Shown here: piece by piece, positions 15,392-23,151 of the stretch
Layout of the letters: every line of letters starts with the position of its first letter
Numbering within the stretch: position 1 is the stretch's first letter
Source of the DNA: Clostridiales bacterium
GTDB lineage: Bacteria > Bacillota > Clostridia > Oscillospirales > Acutalibacteraceae
Length of the DNA: 64,000 bases
Reading direction: 5' to 3'
Assembly: GCA_012839185.1 (NCBI GenBank)
Contig: DUNU01000016.1
Span: 62,001-126,000, forward strand
Made by a program: the position numbers and the translations under genes
Notes under the pieces: model-generated
Told to the model about the DNA's origin: nothing
Seen by the model: only the letters and a program-made list of their open reading frames with translations
Database searches by the model: none

Positions 15392-16537
15392 TTAATAATT
15401 TTCTGCACGTACTTCAAAGAATGACTGAGCATATTTGCATACAGAGCATACTTCGGGAGCCTTGACACCCATCTCTAAGTGACCGCAATTACGGCATTCC
15501 CAGAGAGTAACTCCGCTTTTTTCAAATACCTCTTTAGCCTCAACGTTTTTAAGCAACTTGCGGTATCTTTCCTCGTGAGCCTTTTCAATCGCAGCAACAC
15601 CGCGGAACTGTTCGGCAAGGTCATGGAAACCTTCTTCATCAGCCTCACGAGCCATGCGGTCGTACATATCCGTCCACTCGAAGTTTTCACCTTCGGCAGC
15701 CTGTAAAAGGTTTTCGGCAGTATTTCCGATCTCACCGAGAGCCTTGAACCAAAGTTTTGCATGCTCTTTTTCATTTTCGGCAGTAAGCAGGAATATCTCG
15801 GCAATCTGCTCAAAGCCTGCATTTCTGGCAACTTCCGCAAAGTAGGTATATTTGTTGCGAGCCTGAGATTCACCTGCAAAGGCTTCCCATAAATTCTTTT
15901 CGGTCTTTGTGCCTACATAAGGATTCTTTGAAGAAGCTGTTTCTTCAATCTTTACGAATTTATCGGCACCTTGCCCGCAAACGGGACAGATGAAATCGGG
16001 TGTCATAGCACCTTCATGAATATAACCGCAAACTGTACATTTCCATTTTTCCATTTTCTTTTCCTCCATGTTTTCATTAAATTTGATTGTATTTAATAAT
16101 ATATCGACGGTATCCTCAGGAACACCGGGATAGTCTTTGATTGATTCTAAAAATTCTCTGGTATTTTCGCTTTGCGGAAGCATAAAACCCGCTTCACGAA
16201 TTAAGTCCTCAGCCATCAGACGGGAAGATTTTTCCACCGCTGCACCCAAAACGTCCGACATCTGAGAGGCGATATTTTCAGCCTGAGCCTTACTCTGAAC
16301 AAGCCCACGCAAAGCCTCAACAACGCTTTCTTCTTTCGCCTGTTGCGGCGGAAGAACTTTCGGCATCATTGAAATTGCACCCGAAGGACAAGCGTCGGCA
16401 CAAGCACCGCAACCGATACACTTGCTTACGTCAATAATACTGTTCTCCGTGTCGGTCGCTCCGGTAGGGCATACATATAAACACAGACAGTCCTTTGTAC
16501 AAAGACGAAGATTTCTTACCGCAAATTTCTCACCCAT
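15392..16537 (-). CDS. Ferredoxin-rubredoxin-rubrerythrin-rubredoxin fusion protein
   Basis: 381 residues. Residues 1-60 hold two [4Fe-4S] ferredoxin motifs (an atypical [12 protein letters not shown] and a standard [12 protein letters not shown]). A helical linker (about 65-155) is followed by a rubredoxin-like domain (CTVCGY...CPVCG), the diiron rubrerythrin domain (about 215-345, with [22 protein letters not shown] and [11 protein letters not shown]) and a second rubredoxin-like site (CRNCG...CSVC). Rubrerythrins reduce hydrogen peroxide. The attached ferredoxin suggests direct electron feed. An internal start at MEKWKC would give a free rubrerythrin. The ATG follows GAGAGGAGGGTATAAAC. Confidence 0.92.
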   Translation of the reverse strand: MGEKFAVRNLRLCTKDCLCLYVCPTGATDTENSIIDVSKCIGCGACADACPSGAISMMPKVLPPQQAKEESVVEALRGLVQSKAQAENIASQMSDVLGAAVEKSSRLMAEDLIREAGFMLPQSENTREFLESIKDYPGVPEDTVDILLNTIKFNENMEEKKMEKWKCTVCGYIHEGAMTPDFICPVCGQGADKFVKIEETASSKNPYVGTKTEKNLWEAFAGESQARNKYTYFAEVARNAGFEQIAEIFLLTAENEKEHAKLWFKALGEIGNTAENLLQAAEGENFEWTDMYDRMAREADEEGFHDLAEQFRGVAAIEKAHEERYRKLLKNVEAKEVFEKSGVTLWECRNCGHLEMGVKAPEVCSVCKYAQSFFEVRAENY

Positions 16538-16539
16538 GT

Positions 16540-17202
16540 TTATACCCTCCTCTCAACTTTTTCAAATTTCTGACTTTGAACCTTGCATACGGGACAAAGG
16601 TCGGGAGGAGCATCACCCACGAACACAAAACCGCAGATAGTGCAAACATATACGCCCGTATTCTGAAGCATCTTTTCACCCTCGGTCTCATATCTTTTAA
16701 GAAGAGACTGCAACATACGGGTTACTTTTTCACTCCATACAAGATTACGCAACGCACCTCTGTCCGAATTTTCGCTTGCCTCTGCATTTGCATGAGGAAA
16801 ACCGACGGAAAGATCCTTTTCAATAAGGTCGGCAATTTTCTCAAAACTTATGTCAGATACAGGCTCTGCATTTGCCCTAAAAAACTCGGCAAGTTGACTA
16901 AAAGCCTTTTCCTGTTCGGGAAGATACTGTTTCTCACAGCCTCTTGCCAAATTTGAACAGATTATACTCATCTCCATAGCGGACAATTCTTTTTCCACAT
17001 GAGGCTTTTCTATCTGCTCTTTGACATCAGCAACCGTTTCGTCCTGCTTTTCATAAAACGCATCTTTGCCGGCACCGCACCACGGACATTTCCAATCCGA
17101 CGGCAGGTCTTCCCATTTTGTGCCGGGAGCAATTCCCGCCTCGGGAATACCGACTGCCTCGTCATAGGTGTAAGAACAGACGGAGCATATCATTTTTTTC
17201 AT
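16540..17202 (-). CDS. Double rubredoxin protein with helical linker
   Basis: 220 residues. A typical rubredoxin (C-x2-C at CSVCSY and CPWCG, residues 6-45) is joined by a helical segment of about 120 residues to a C-terminal rubredoxin-like site (CTICG...CPVC). The helical middle recalls the linker of the next gene downstream, suggesting that the two evolved together. It probably delivers electrons to superoxide reductase and rubrerythrin. It is the first gene of the 17202-12498 operon. An Fnr-type operator and a -10 box lie upstream. Confidence 0.9.
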   Translation of the reverse strand: MKKMICSVCSYTYDEAVGIPEAGIAPGTKWEDLPSDWKCPWCGAGKDAFYEKQDETVADVKEQIEKPHVEKELSAMEMSIICSNLARGCEKQYLPEQEKAFSQLAEFFRANAEPVSDISFEKIADLIEKDLSVGFPHANAEASENSDRGALRNLVWSEKVTRMLQSLLKRYETEGEKMLQNTGVYVCTICGFVFVGDAPPDLCPVCKVQSQKFEKVERRV

Positions 17203-17228
17203 GAATTTTCCTCGCCTCCTTTGACTAT

Positions 17229-17268
17229 ATTATACAACATAAAAATATTTTTTCCGTGATATTATCAC
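17229..17268 (-). promoter_or_regulatory. Promoter with Fnr-type site, redox operon
   Basis: A GTGAT-ATT-ATCAC inverted repeat (17256-17268) is centred 33 bp from the far end of a TATAAT -10 (17229-17234), about -40 relative to the predicted start. No good -35 box exists. This is a class II activator position. Confidence 0.75.
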
Positions 17269-17344
17269 CAAATTATTTTTCGCAACAGCATTAAAAACCC
17301 GCATATTTATTATAATAATATTTTGCGTATTTGTCAATAAAACA

Positions 17345-17373
17345 TTGACATAAATTTAATAAAATGTTATAAT
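17345..17373 (+). promoter_or_regulatory. Consensus SigA promoter of the Crp/Fnr gene
   Basis: TTGACA (17345-17350), 17 bp, TATAAT (17368-17373): a perfect consensus promoter, 25 bp before the ATG, divergent from the redox operon. Confidence 0.9.
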
Positions 17374-17397
17374 TCTTTGTAGTAAGGATGGTGCGAT

Positions 17398-18048
17398 ATG
17401 GAATTTCAAGATTATTTTCCCATATGGAATAAACTTAATATAAATCAACAAAATAAGATGCTCAGAGCCTTACATTCCCAAAAAATCAAAAAGGGGACTG
17501 TTATTCATAACGGCAGCATGGAATGTACCGGTCTTCTTTTGGTAAAATCGGGACAAATGCGAGCATATATCCTCTCAGACGAAGGTCGCGAAATAACAAT
17601 TTACCGTCTGTTTGACCGCGATATGTGTCTATTCTCCGCTTATTGCATGATGCGTTCAATTCAATTTGAAGTAATCATTGAAGCGGAAAAAGATACAGAA
17701 CTTTGGGTTATTCAATCCGAAACCTATAAAAGCATTATGGAAGAATCGGCTGACTTGGCAAATTACACAAACGAATTGATGGCAACCCGTTTTTCGGATG
17801 TAATGTGGCTTATCGAACAAATTATGTGGAAAAGCCTCGACAAACGCGTAGCGGAATTTTTGCTGGAAGAAGCCGTTATTGACGAAAGCAAGGAACTTAA
17901 AATCACTCACGAAACCATCGCCAACCATCTCGGCTCACACCGCGAGGTCATCACCCGAATGCTTAACTATTTTCAAAGCGAAAGGATGGTCAAACTCTCT
18001 CGCGGAACGGTTACCATACTTGACGAAGAAAAACTGAGAAACCTGTAA
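17398..18048 (+). CDS. Crp/Fnr-family transcriptional regulator of the redox island
   Basis: 216 residues. An N-terminal cyclic-nucleotide-type beta-barrel domain (about 20-120) is followed by the dimer helix and a C-terminal winged helix with ITHETIANHLGSHREVITRMLNYF. The Glu and Arg of the recognition helix (HREVITRML) are those that read GTGA/TCAC half-sites in this family. No N-terminal Fe-S cysteine cluster is present. Cysteines in ECTGL and DMCLFSAYCMM could be redox sensors (inference). Three GTGAT-N3-ATCAC sites in nearby promoters are its likely targets. Confidence 0.92.
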   Translation: MEFQDYFPIWNKLNINQQNKMLRALHSQKIKKGTVIHNGSMECTGLLLVKSGQMRAYILSDEGREITIYRLFDRDMCLFSAYCMMRSIQFEVIIEAEKDTELWVIQSETYKSIMEESADLANYTNELMATRFSDVMWLIEQIMWKSLDKRVAEFLLEEAVIDESKELKITHETIANHLGSHREVITRMLNYFQSERMVKLSRGTVTILDEEKLRNL

Positions 18049-18058
18049 AAAAACCAAT

Positions 18059-18090
18059 AAAACACCCGTTATTAAATCAGCGGGTGTTTT
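18059..18090. terminator. Bidirectional terminator between convergent genes
   Basis: AAAACACCCG and CGGGTGTTTT pair around a 12-base loop between the Crp/Fnr gene and the CoA-disulfide reductase gene. Confidence 0.88.
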
Positions 18091-18093
18091 GCT

Positions 18094-19785
18094 TTACGCA
18101 TCCATACCGCAGTCGTAAGATTTCTCAATCAACTCACGGTCATTCATAACCGCATCATAAAACCTGAATCCGCCGGAAAAGTTGTAAGCTTCAAAGCCGT
18201 AACCTTCCAAAATACGGCAGGCAATATAACTACGCACACCACTCTGACAGTTTACATATACCGGTTTGCCCTTTTCAAGCTCATCAATACGTTCACGAAG
18301 TTCATCAACGGGAATATTCTTAAATCCGTCAATATGTCCCCGACGAAATTCACCGACAGTACGGGTATCCAAGAGGGTAACACTTCCGTCGCGAGGAAGT
18401 TTTGCATCATCTTCAATATGCCATTGTTTAAGAATACCCTTAGAGATATTATCTATCATAAAGCCCGCCATATTTACGGGATCTTTTGCGGAAGAATAGG
18501 GCGGAGCGTAAGCAAGGTCAAGGTCTTTCAAGTCCGTTGCTTTCAAGCCGGCAAATATTGCCGTTGCAATCACGTCAATCCGCTTGTCAACACCTTCATA
18601 ACCCACAATCTGAGCACCCAAGAGGCGATAGGTCTCTTTCTCGAAAACCACCTTAATCGTCATTACTTTTCCGCCGGGATAATAACCCGAATGGCTCATC
18701 GGCGAAAGAATAACCTTGTCAACATCCAAACCTAAGTTTCGAGCAGTTGTTTCATTTATACCGGTTGAGGCGGCGGTCATGTCAAATACTTTAAGAACAC
18801 TGCTTGCAGGACTGCCCAGATAACGGCTGTCTCCGCCACAAATATTATCAGCGGCAATTCTGCCCTGCTTGTTTGCAGGCCCCGCAAGGGAAATCAACGC
18901 ATCTTCACCGCTTACAAAGTTTTTAATCTGAATAGCATCACCGACGGCATAAATATCGGGAACGGAAGTTTCCATTCTGTCATTGACTAAAATACTCCCC
19001 TTCATCCCGAGTTTAATACCCGCCTCTTTTGCAAGCGTTGATTCGGGAGCGACACCGATGGCAAGAACAGCCATATCTGCATGTAAACTTGCACCGCCTT
19101 CAAGATGTACCGTTATACCGCAATCTTTCTCCTCAAAACCCTCGGCAATATAACCCAGAGCAAGTTTGACACCGTGTTTACGCATTTCGGCGTGAATAAA
19201 AGAAGCCATGTCGCCGTCAAAATTATTCATAAGTTGTGCCGGCCATTGGACAATGGTAACATCCATCCCCAGTTCACGAAGATTTTCGGCAACTTCCAAC
19301 CCGATAAAGCCGCCGCCCACCATAACGGCAGATTTCAGCTTATTCTTATCAATGAAATCTTTGATACGGAAAGTGTCCTCAACGGTACGCAAAGTAAATA
19401 ATTTTTCGCTTTCCGTGCCGACAATATCAGGTTTTACGGGCTTTGCACCGGGAGACAACACAAGTTTGTCATAACTTTCTTCAAAACTTTCTCCCGTTTC
19501 AAGATTTTTAACGCTAACGCTTTTTCTGTCAATATTTATTGCCGTAACCTCATGTAGAGTTTTTACATTAACGTTAAAACGAGAGAAAAATCCCTCAGGT
19601 GTCTGAAGTGTCAGATCTTCGGGATTTTCGATAACTCCGCTTATGTGATAAGGCAAACCACAGTTGGCGTAGGAGATAAAACCGGAACGTTCAAATACTG
19701 TAATTTCTGCATGTTCATCCAGTCTGCGAATTCTTGCCGCTGCGGTTGCTCCGCCCGCGACACCACCTATAATAACAACTTTCAT
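18094..19785 (-). CDS. CoA-disulfide reductase with C-terminal rhodanese domain
   Basis: 563 residues. The N-terminal FAD site (IIGGVAGGATAAARIRRL), the single active cysteine Cys42 in SYANCGLPYHISG, the NAD(P) site (VGGGFIGLEVAENL) and DIYAVGDA mark the CoADR/Nox group. A rhodanese domain (about 460-563) with active loop CQSGVRS follows. Such fusions reduce CoA persulfide, CoA disulfide or polysulfides in anaerobes. Its ATG directly abuts the stop codon of the rhodanese gene upstream. It belongs to the trxA-rhodanese operon under the Fnr-type site at 20483. Confidence 0.93.
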   Translation of the reverse strand: MKVVIIGGVAGGATAAARIRRLDEHAEITVFERSGFISYANCGLPYHISGVIENPEDLTLQTPEGFFSRFNVNVKTLHEVTAINIDRKSVSVKNLETGESFEESYDKLVLSPGAKPVKPDIVGTESEKLFTLRTVEDTFRIKDFIDKNKLKSAVMVGGGFIGLEVAENLRELGMDVTIVQWPAQLMNNFDGDMASFIHAEMRKHGVKLALGYIAEGFEEKDCGITVHLEGGASLHADMAVLAIGVAPESTLAKEAGIKLGMKGSILVNDRMETSVPDIYAVGDAIQIKNFVSGEDALISLAGPANKQGRIAADNICGGDSRYLGSPASSVLKVFDMTAASTGINETTARNLGLDVDKVILSPMSHSGYYPGGKVMTIKVVFEKETYRLLGAQIVGYEGVDKRIDVIATAIFAGLKATDLKDLDLAYAPPYSSAKDPVNMAGFMIDNISKGILKQWHIEDDAKLPRDGSVTLLDTRTVGEFRRGHIDGFKNIPVDELRERIDELEKGKPVYVNCQSGVRSYIACRILEGYGFEAYNFSGGFRFYDAVMNDRELIEKSYDCGMDA

Positions 19786-20106
19786 TTACCTTTCCACCTC
19801 TCCTGAATAAGACATTATACCGCCGATGTTTTTTACGTTGGTATAACCCATGCCCTTTAACTGACTTGCCGCCTGTCCGCTTCTGCCGCCGGAACGGCAG
19901 TAGAGGAACAAGGGAGTATCTTTATTTTCCACCTCAAATTCCACAGTTGAGATAATATGAAGCGGAATGTTTTTGCTTTCCGGAATATGACCCTTGCTGT
20001 ATTCTTCGGTTGTACGCACATCCAACAGGACGGCACCGTCAGTATTCTGAAAATCTTTTACAGCCTGATTTATATCAGACTTTCTGAAGAAATCGAAAAA
20101 TCCCAT
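19786..20106 (-). CDS. Single-domain rhodanese
   Basis: 106 residues forming one rhodanese domain with LLDVRTTEEYSKGHIPESKNIP and active loop CRSGGRSGQAAS (catalytic Cys in LYCRSG). It transfers sulfane sulfur to a thiol acceptor, here plausibly thioredoxin or CoA. The ATG follows AAGGTGAAACGGAT, 12 nt after the trxA stop, and the stop abuts the CoADR start. Confidence 0.93.
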   Translation of the reverse strand: MGFFDFFRKSDINQAVKDFQNTDGAVLLDVRTTEEYSKGHIPESKNIPLHIISTVEFEVENKDTPLFLYCRSGGRSGQAASQLKGMGYTNVKNIGGIMSYSGEVER

Positions 20107-20118
20107 ATCCGTTTCACC

Positions 20119-20424
20119 TTACAGCATTGCAAGAATTGCCTGCTTGGATCTTGCACCCATAGCCTGATTTGTAATCTTGCCGTTTTTCATTACAACGAGA
20201 GTAGGAATACTCATGACACCAAACTGGCTTGCAAGCTCCGGTTCTTCATCGACATTGACTTTGCCGACCTTGATGTCGGAACGCTCTGCGGCGATTTCGT
20301 CGATGATGGGAACTACCATGCGGCAAGGACCGCACCAAGGTGCCCAGAAATCGAGTAATACTGGCTTATCGGAATTGATAACTTCACTTTGGAAATTGTT
20401 TTTAGTGATATTAAGTGCTGACAT
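20119..20424 (-). CDS. trxA: Thioredoxin
   Basis: 101 residues from the ATG at 20424 (MSALNITKNNF) after GAAGGAGGACTTAAAA. The active site WAPWCGPCRM and the conserved cis-proline MSIPTLVVMKNG are in place. It is the general dithiol reductant, recycled by TrxB. First gene of a three-gene operon with rhodanese and CoADR. Confidence 0.97.
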   Translation of the reverse strand: MSALNITKNNFQSEVINSDKPVLLDFWAPWCGPCRMVVPIIDEIAAERSDIKVGKVNVDEEPELASQFGVMSIPTLVVMKNGKITNQAMGARSKQAILAML

Positions 20425-20454
20425 TTTTAAGTCCTCCTTCATTTTTGTAACTTC

Positions 20455-20495
20455 ATTATAGCACATTTCAAAATTCTTTTCTGTGATAAAATCAC
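20455..20495 (-). promoter_or_regulatory. Promoter with Fnr-type site, trxA operon
   Basis: A GTGAT-AAA-ATCAC inverted repeat (20483-20495, extended to TGTGAT...ATCACA) is centred 34 bp from the far end of the TATAAT at 20455-20460. This matches the spacing at 17229 and 21029. Confidence 0.8.
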
Positions 20496-20503
20496 ATTAT
20501 TTT

Positions 20504-20896
20504 TTATTCGCCGGTTACGGTTTCACCCGTCCAACTGATAATACCGCCGAACTCAACGACATTCGTATATCCCAAAGCCGCCAACTTTGCCGATGCCTGT
20601 TTACTGCGGTTTCCGCTGCGGCAATAGACCAAAATCAGTTGTTCTTTGTTCGGAAGTTCGGGAATATCATCCGTCCCGATGGTTTCGTTAGGTATACATA
20701 TCGCACCGGGAATGTGTTTGTCTTTATATTCCTCCAATGTGCGAACATCCAGAATAATGTAGTCGCTTTCCGTCTCCATCATCGAAACGGCTTCATCCAT
20801 CGTTACTTGACGATAATCGGCTTTCGGTTGCTCATCCGTTGCCGTACAACTCGCAAAAATCAGCAACGCAAGCAACAAAGGTATAATCCTTTTCAT
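20504..20896 (-). CDS. Rhodanese lipoprotein
   Basis: 130 residues. A lipoprotein signal peptide ends in IFASC (lipobox, Cys about residue 17). It is followed by one rhodanese domain with ILDVRTLEEYKDKHIPGAI and active loop CRSGNRSKQASA. It would act on the outside of the membrane, complementing the cytoplasmic rhodanese and the external TlpA. The ATG follows AGGAGGATGAGATT. The gene is transcribed alone from the Fnr-type promoter at 21029-21069. Confidence 0.9.
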   Translation of the reverse strand: MKRIIPLLLALLIFASCTATDEQPKADYRQVTMDEAVSMMETESDYIILDVRTLEEYKDKHIPGAICIPNETIGTDDIPELPNKEQLILVYCRSGNRSKQASAKLAALGYTNVVEFGGIISWTGETVTGE

Positions 20897-20917
20897 AATC
20901 TCATCCTCCTGTCAGAT

Positions 20918-20969
20918 CGGGCAAATTCAGCCCGCCCCAAAACCGTCTGAGTTTCACACCGTCAAACTC
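20918..20969 (-). promoter_or_regulatory. Two hairpins in the leader of the rhodanese lipoprotein mRNA
   Basis: The roughly 125-nt leader contains GAGTTT...AAACTC (20949-20969) and CGGGC...GCCCG (20918-20934), the latter 4 nt ahead of the AGGAGG. It does not match a riboswitch I recognise. Confidence 0.4.
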
Positions 20970-21028
20970 CATCCCTAAACATTGTGTCAGCAATGGCGTA
21001 AAAACTGCTTGTTCGGTTTTGTGAGTTG

Positions 21029-21069
21029 ATTATACACGATATTTAACTTGCGTTCAGTGATAAAATCAC
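21029..21069 (-). promoter_or_regulatory. Promoter with Fnr-type site, rhodanese lipoprotein
   Basis: GTGAT-AAA-ATCAC (21057-21069) is centred 34 bp from the far end of TATAAT (21029-21034), the same geometry as the two other sites. Confidence 0.8.
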
Positions 21070-21225
21070 TTTCGGTTTCAATATTTCCAAGTTAAGTTTA
21101 TTGCTTACGGCTTGACCTTATAAGCCTTGCAATCACCCATAAATTTCGGTATCCGTCTCCCGCTTTCACCTGAAATGATTTTCCGTATCACAACAATATT
21201 TTTCTGTCTGTTTTTTCACAGTCAT

Positions 21226-21254
21226 ATTATATCACAAACTGAAAATCCTGTCAA
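21226..21254 (-). promoter_or_regulatory. Orphan consensus promoter upstream of the rhodanese region
   Basis: TTGACA (21249-21254), 17 bp, TATAAT (21226-21231) on the minus strand. No ORF follows closely; the transcript would run through 21219-21070 into the rhodanese lipoprotein leader. It may produce a small RNA or a constitutive long leader. GGCTT...AAGCC (near 21107-21125) can form a hairpin in it. Confidence 0.6.
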
Positions 21255-21289
21255 GCAGGTTTCGCAAAATATTTTTTCAATGCAATTTA

Positions 21290-21564
21290 ATTTCATTTTC
21301 TTCTTTCCCTCCCCCCTAAAACAAAAATTTATAATTTTTGGTAGTATGGTTGATAAGTATAATTCCTAAGTATGATTCCTTAGTATTACTCCTTAGTATT
21401 ACTTGTGTTTCGTTTGGAAACTATTATGGTATCGTTTGGAAACTATTTTAGTATCATTTGGGAACTATTTTAGTATCGTTTGGGAACTATTTTAGTATCG
21501 TTTGGGAACTATTATTGTATCGTTTGGGAACTATTATTGTATCGTTTGGGAACTATAAAATTAT
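21290..21564. repeat. Repeat module A: leader plus seven 22-bp tandem repeats
   Basis: Seven 22-bp units run without gaps from 21411 to 21564 (first half CGTTTGGGAACTA, second half TTTTAGTAT). Next to them lie three to four 13-bp repeats (CCTTAGTATTACT, 21365-21403) and an AT-rich leader. Read on the minus strand the leader ends in a purine-rich GGGGGGAGGGAAAG before an ATG at 21296. The whole arrangement is repeated in module B. Confidence 0.85.
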
Positions 21565-21599
21565 CGCATTCAAAAACTTGTTGAAATATATTCAAATGA

Positions 21600-21822
21600 T
21601 TAAATTTCATTTTTTTCTTTCCGTCCCTCTCCTAAAAAAATAAATTTCTTAGATTGTTGATTGATGTTATTCATCAATCTTATTTCTTAATATTACTCCT
21701 TAATATTATTTGCCCCTATTTTTTGTACCTTTAACCCCTATTTTTTATACCCTTAACCATTAAATTTTGTACCCTTAACCCCTATTTTTTGTACCCTTAA
21801 CCCATAAAAAATAACGGTTAAT
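21600..21822. repeat. Repeat module B: leader plus four 22-bp tandem repeats
   Basis: Four 22-bp units (CCCCTATTTTTTGTAC then CCTTAA) run from 21713 to 21800, with a decayed fifth unit to 21822. The adjacent leader (21600-21712) is clearly homologous to that of module A, including TAATATTACTCCTTAATATTA and TTTCATTTTTTTCTTTCC. On the minus strand AGGAGAGGGACGGAAAG precedes an ATG at 21610. Confidence 0.85.
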
Positions 21823-21884
21823 TTTTAATATGTTCAAAAACGGCGGATGTAAAACTTATCCTATCACTCCCACCGTAATAACAA

Positions 21885-21907
21885 AACAGCCCCCGAAGGA
21901 GCTGTTT
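21885..21907 (-). terminator. Second hairpin terminator downstream of tRNA-Ala
   Basis: AACAGCTCC-TTCG-GGGGCTGTT on the minus strand is followed by TTGTTATT. It lies beyond the first tRNA terminator and could act as backup. Confidence 0.65.
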
Positions 21908-21964
21908 ATTCGTTTTGGCAGTCGAGCAAGTTTATATTTCTTCAAATTATACAAAAAAGAAAAA

Positions 21965-21995
21965 GGCTATATATTGCAAACCGCAATACACAGCC
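21965..21995 (-). terminator. Terminator of tRNA-Ala
   Basis: A 13-bp stem with two G-U pairs (GGCTGTGTATTGC / GCAATATATAGCC) with loop GGTTT is followed by TTTTTC on the minus strand, 8 nt after the tRNA. Confidence 0.85.
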
Positions 21996-22003
21996 ATTTT
22001 TTA

Positions 22004-22079
<76 letters not shown>

Positions 22080-22117
22080 GAATATTTAACGAGCGAACAT
22101 TCTCGCAACGCCAAAAT

Positions 22118-22146
22118 ATTATACTATACTATTTTTGATTTGTCAA
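22118..22146 (-). promoter_or_regulatory. Consensus promoter of tRNA-Ala
   Basis: TTGACA (22141-22146), 17 bp, TATAAT (22118-22123) on the minus strand. Confidence 0.85.
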
Positions 22147-22185
22147 GACTTTTAAATAATAAAAATCTATCCGCCATAAAATCGT

Positions 22186-22545
22186 CTAAAATGCACCTTC
22201 GATATGATTTAACGAAAATTTCCTGTCATTTTCAAATACTACTTCAATTATATCAAAGCGAATGTCGTTATTGATTTTCTCTTTTGCTAAAAAATGAGAT
22301 GCGGTAATTTTAATGCGGTTTTCCTTGTCAATATCGACTGCCTCACCGGGAGAAAACATCTGTCCCGCCTGACGGGATTTAACCTCAACAAAGCAAATAA
22401 TACCGTCAATTTCGGCAATAATATCAATTTCACCGGCACTTGTGCGAAAATTGGCGGAAAGAATTTCATAACCTTTGACCCGAAGGTGTCGTGCCGCCAA
22501 AACCTCGCCGTAACTGCCTATCTTTTGTGTTTGTGTAAATTTCAT
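22186..22545 (-). CDS. YraN/UPF0102-family endonuclease-like protein
   Basis: 119 residues with the family pattern G.YGE.LAARHLRVKGYEIL..NFR...GEIDIIAEIDGIICFVEVKSR, a restriction-endonuclease-like fold (D and E-x-K visible). The family often sits next to rnhB. Its biochemical role is not settled. The ATG overlaps the rnhB stop codon (ATGA), so translation is coupled. Confidence 0.93.
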   Translation of the reverse strand: MKFTQTQKIGSYGEVLAARHLRVKGYEILSANFRTSAGEIDIIAEIDGIICFVEVKSRQAGQMFSPGEAVDIDKENRIKITASHFLAKEKINNDIRFDIIEVVFENDRKFSLNHIEGAF

Positions 22546-23141
22546 TTCAATAATTTTTTTAGAAATGACCTTCTGTGAACGGGTGAAATTCCGTATTTTT
22601 CAATCATTTCATAGTGGAGTTTCGTGCCGTAGCCCTTATGTTTTGCAAATTGATATTCGGGATATTTTTCGTCAAGTTCTTTAAGGTATCTGTCACGCGA
22701 TACTTTTGCTAAAATAGATGCCGCCGCAATCGATACGGACAAACTGTCGCCCTTAATAACATATTGTTCGAGAACATTGCTTTTCGGCAGTCTGTTGCCG
22801 TCAACGATACAAAAATCGGGAGTAATTTCCAGATTGTTTATCGCCTCACGCATTGCCTGCATTGTTGCTTCTAAAATATTTATCTCGTCAATAACCTTTT
22901 CATCAACACTCACGATTGAATATGCTATTGCATTTTGCGTAATAACATCAAACAGCTGCTCTCGCTTCTTTTCGGAGAGTTTTTTTGAATCGTTCAAGCC
23001 AATATCGACAAGACCGTCGGGCAAAATTACCGCTGCTGCAAATACGGGACCTGCAAGCGGACCACGTCCCGCCTCGTCAACACCGGCGATAAGTTTATAA
23101 CCTTTTTCTTTTAATTCGTTTTCAATAATATAATCAGACAT
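22542..23141 (-). CDS. rnhB: Ribonuclease HII
   Basis: 199 residues from the ATG at 23141 (MSDYIIENELKEKG). It cleaves RNA in RNA-DNA hybrids, including single ribonucleotides in DNA. Conserved motifs: AGVDEAGRGPLAGPV (two catalytic acids), LNDSKKLSEKKRE, and the central FCIVDGNRLP and AAASILAKVSRDR. The frame is open to 23243, but that would overlap ylqF; the chosen start lies 10 nt after the ylqF stop, though with only a weak GGATT ribosome site. Confidence 0.95.
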   Translation of the reverse strand: MSDYIIENELKEKGYKLIAGVDEAGRGPLAGPVFAAAVILPDGLVDIGLNDSKKLSEKKREQLFDVITQNAIAYSIVSVDEKVIDEINILEATMQAMREAINNLEITPDFCIVDGNRLPKSNVLEQYVIKGDSLSVSIAAASILAKVSRDRYLKELDEKYPEYQFAKHKGYGTKLHYEMIEKYGISPVHRRSFLKKLLK

Positions 23142-23151
23142 AGTACAAATA

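Noticed and set aside
21411-21800. CRISPR array
   Set aside because: The 22-bp units are directly adjacent with no spacers, and no cas genes are near.
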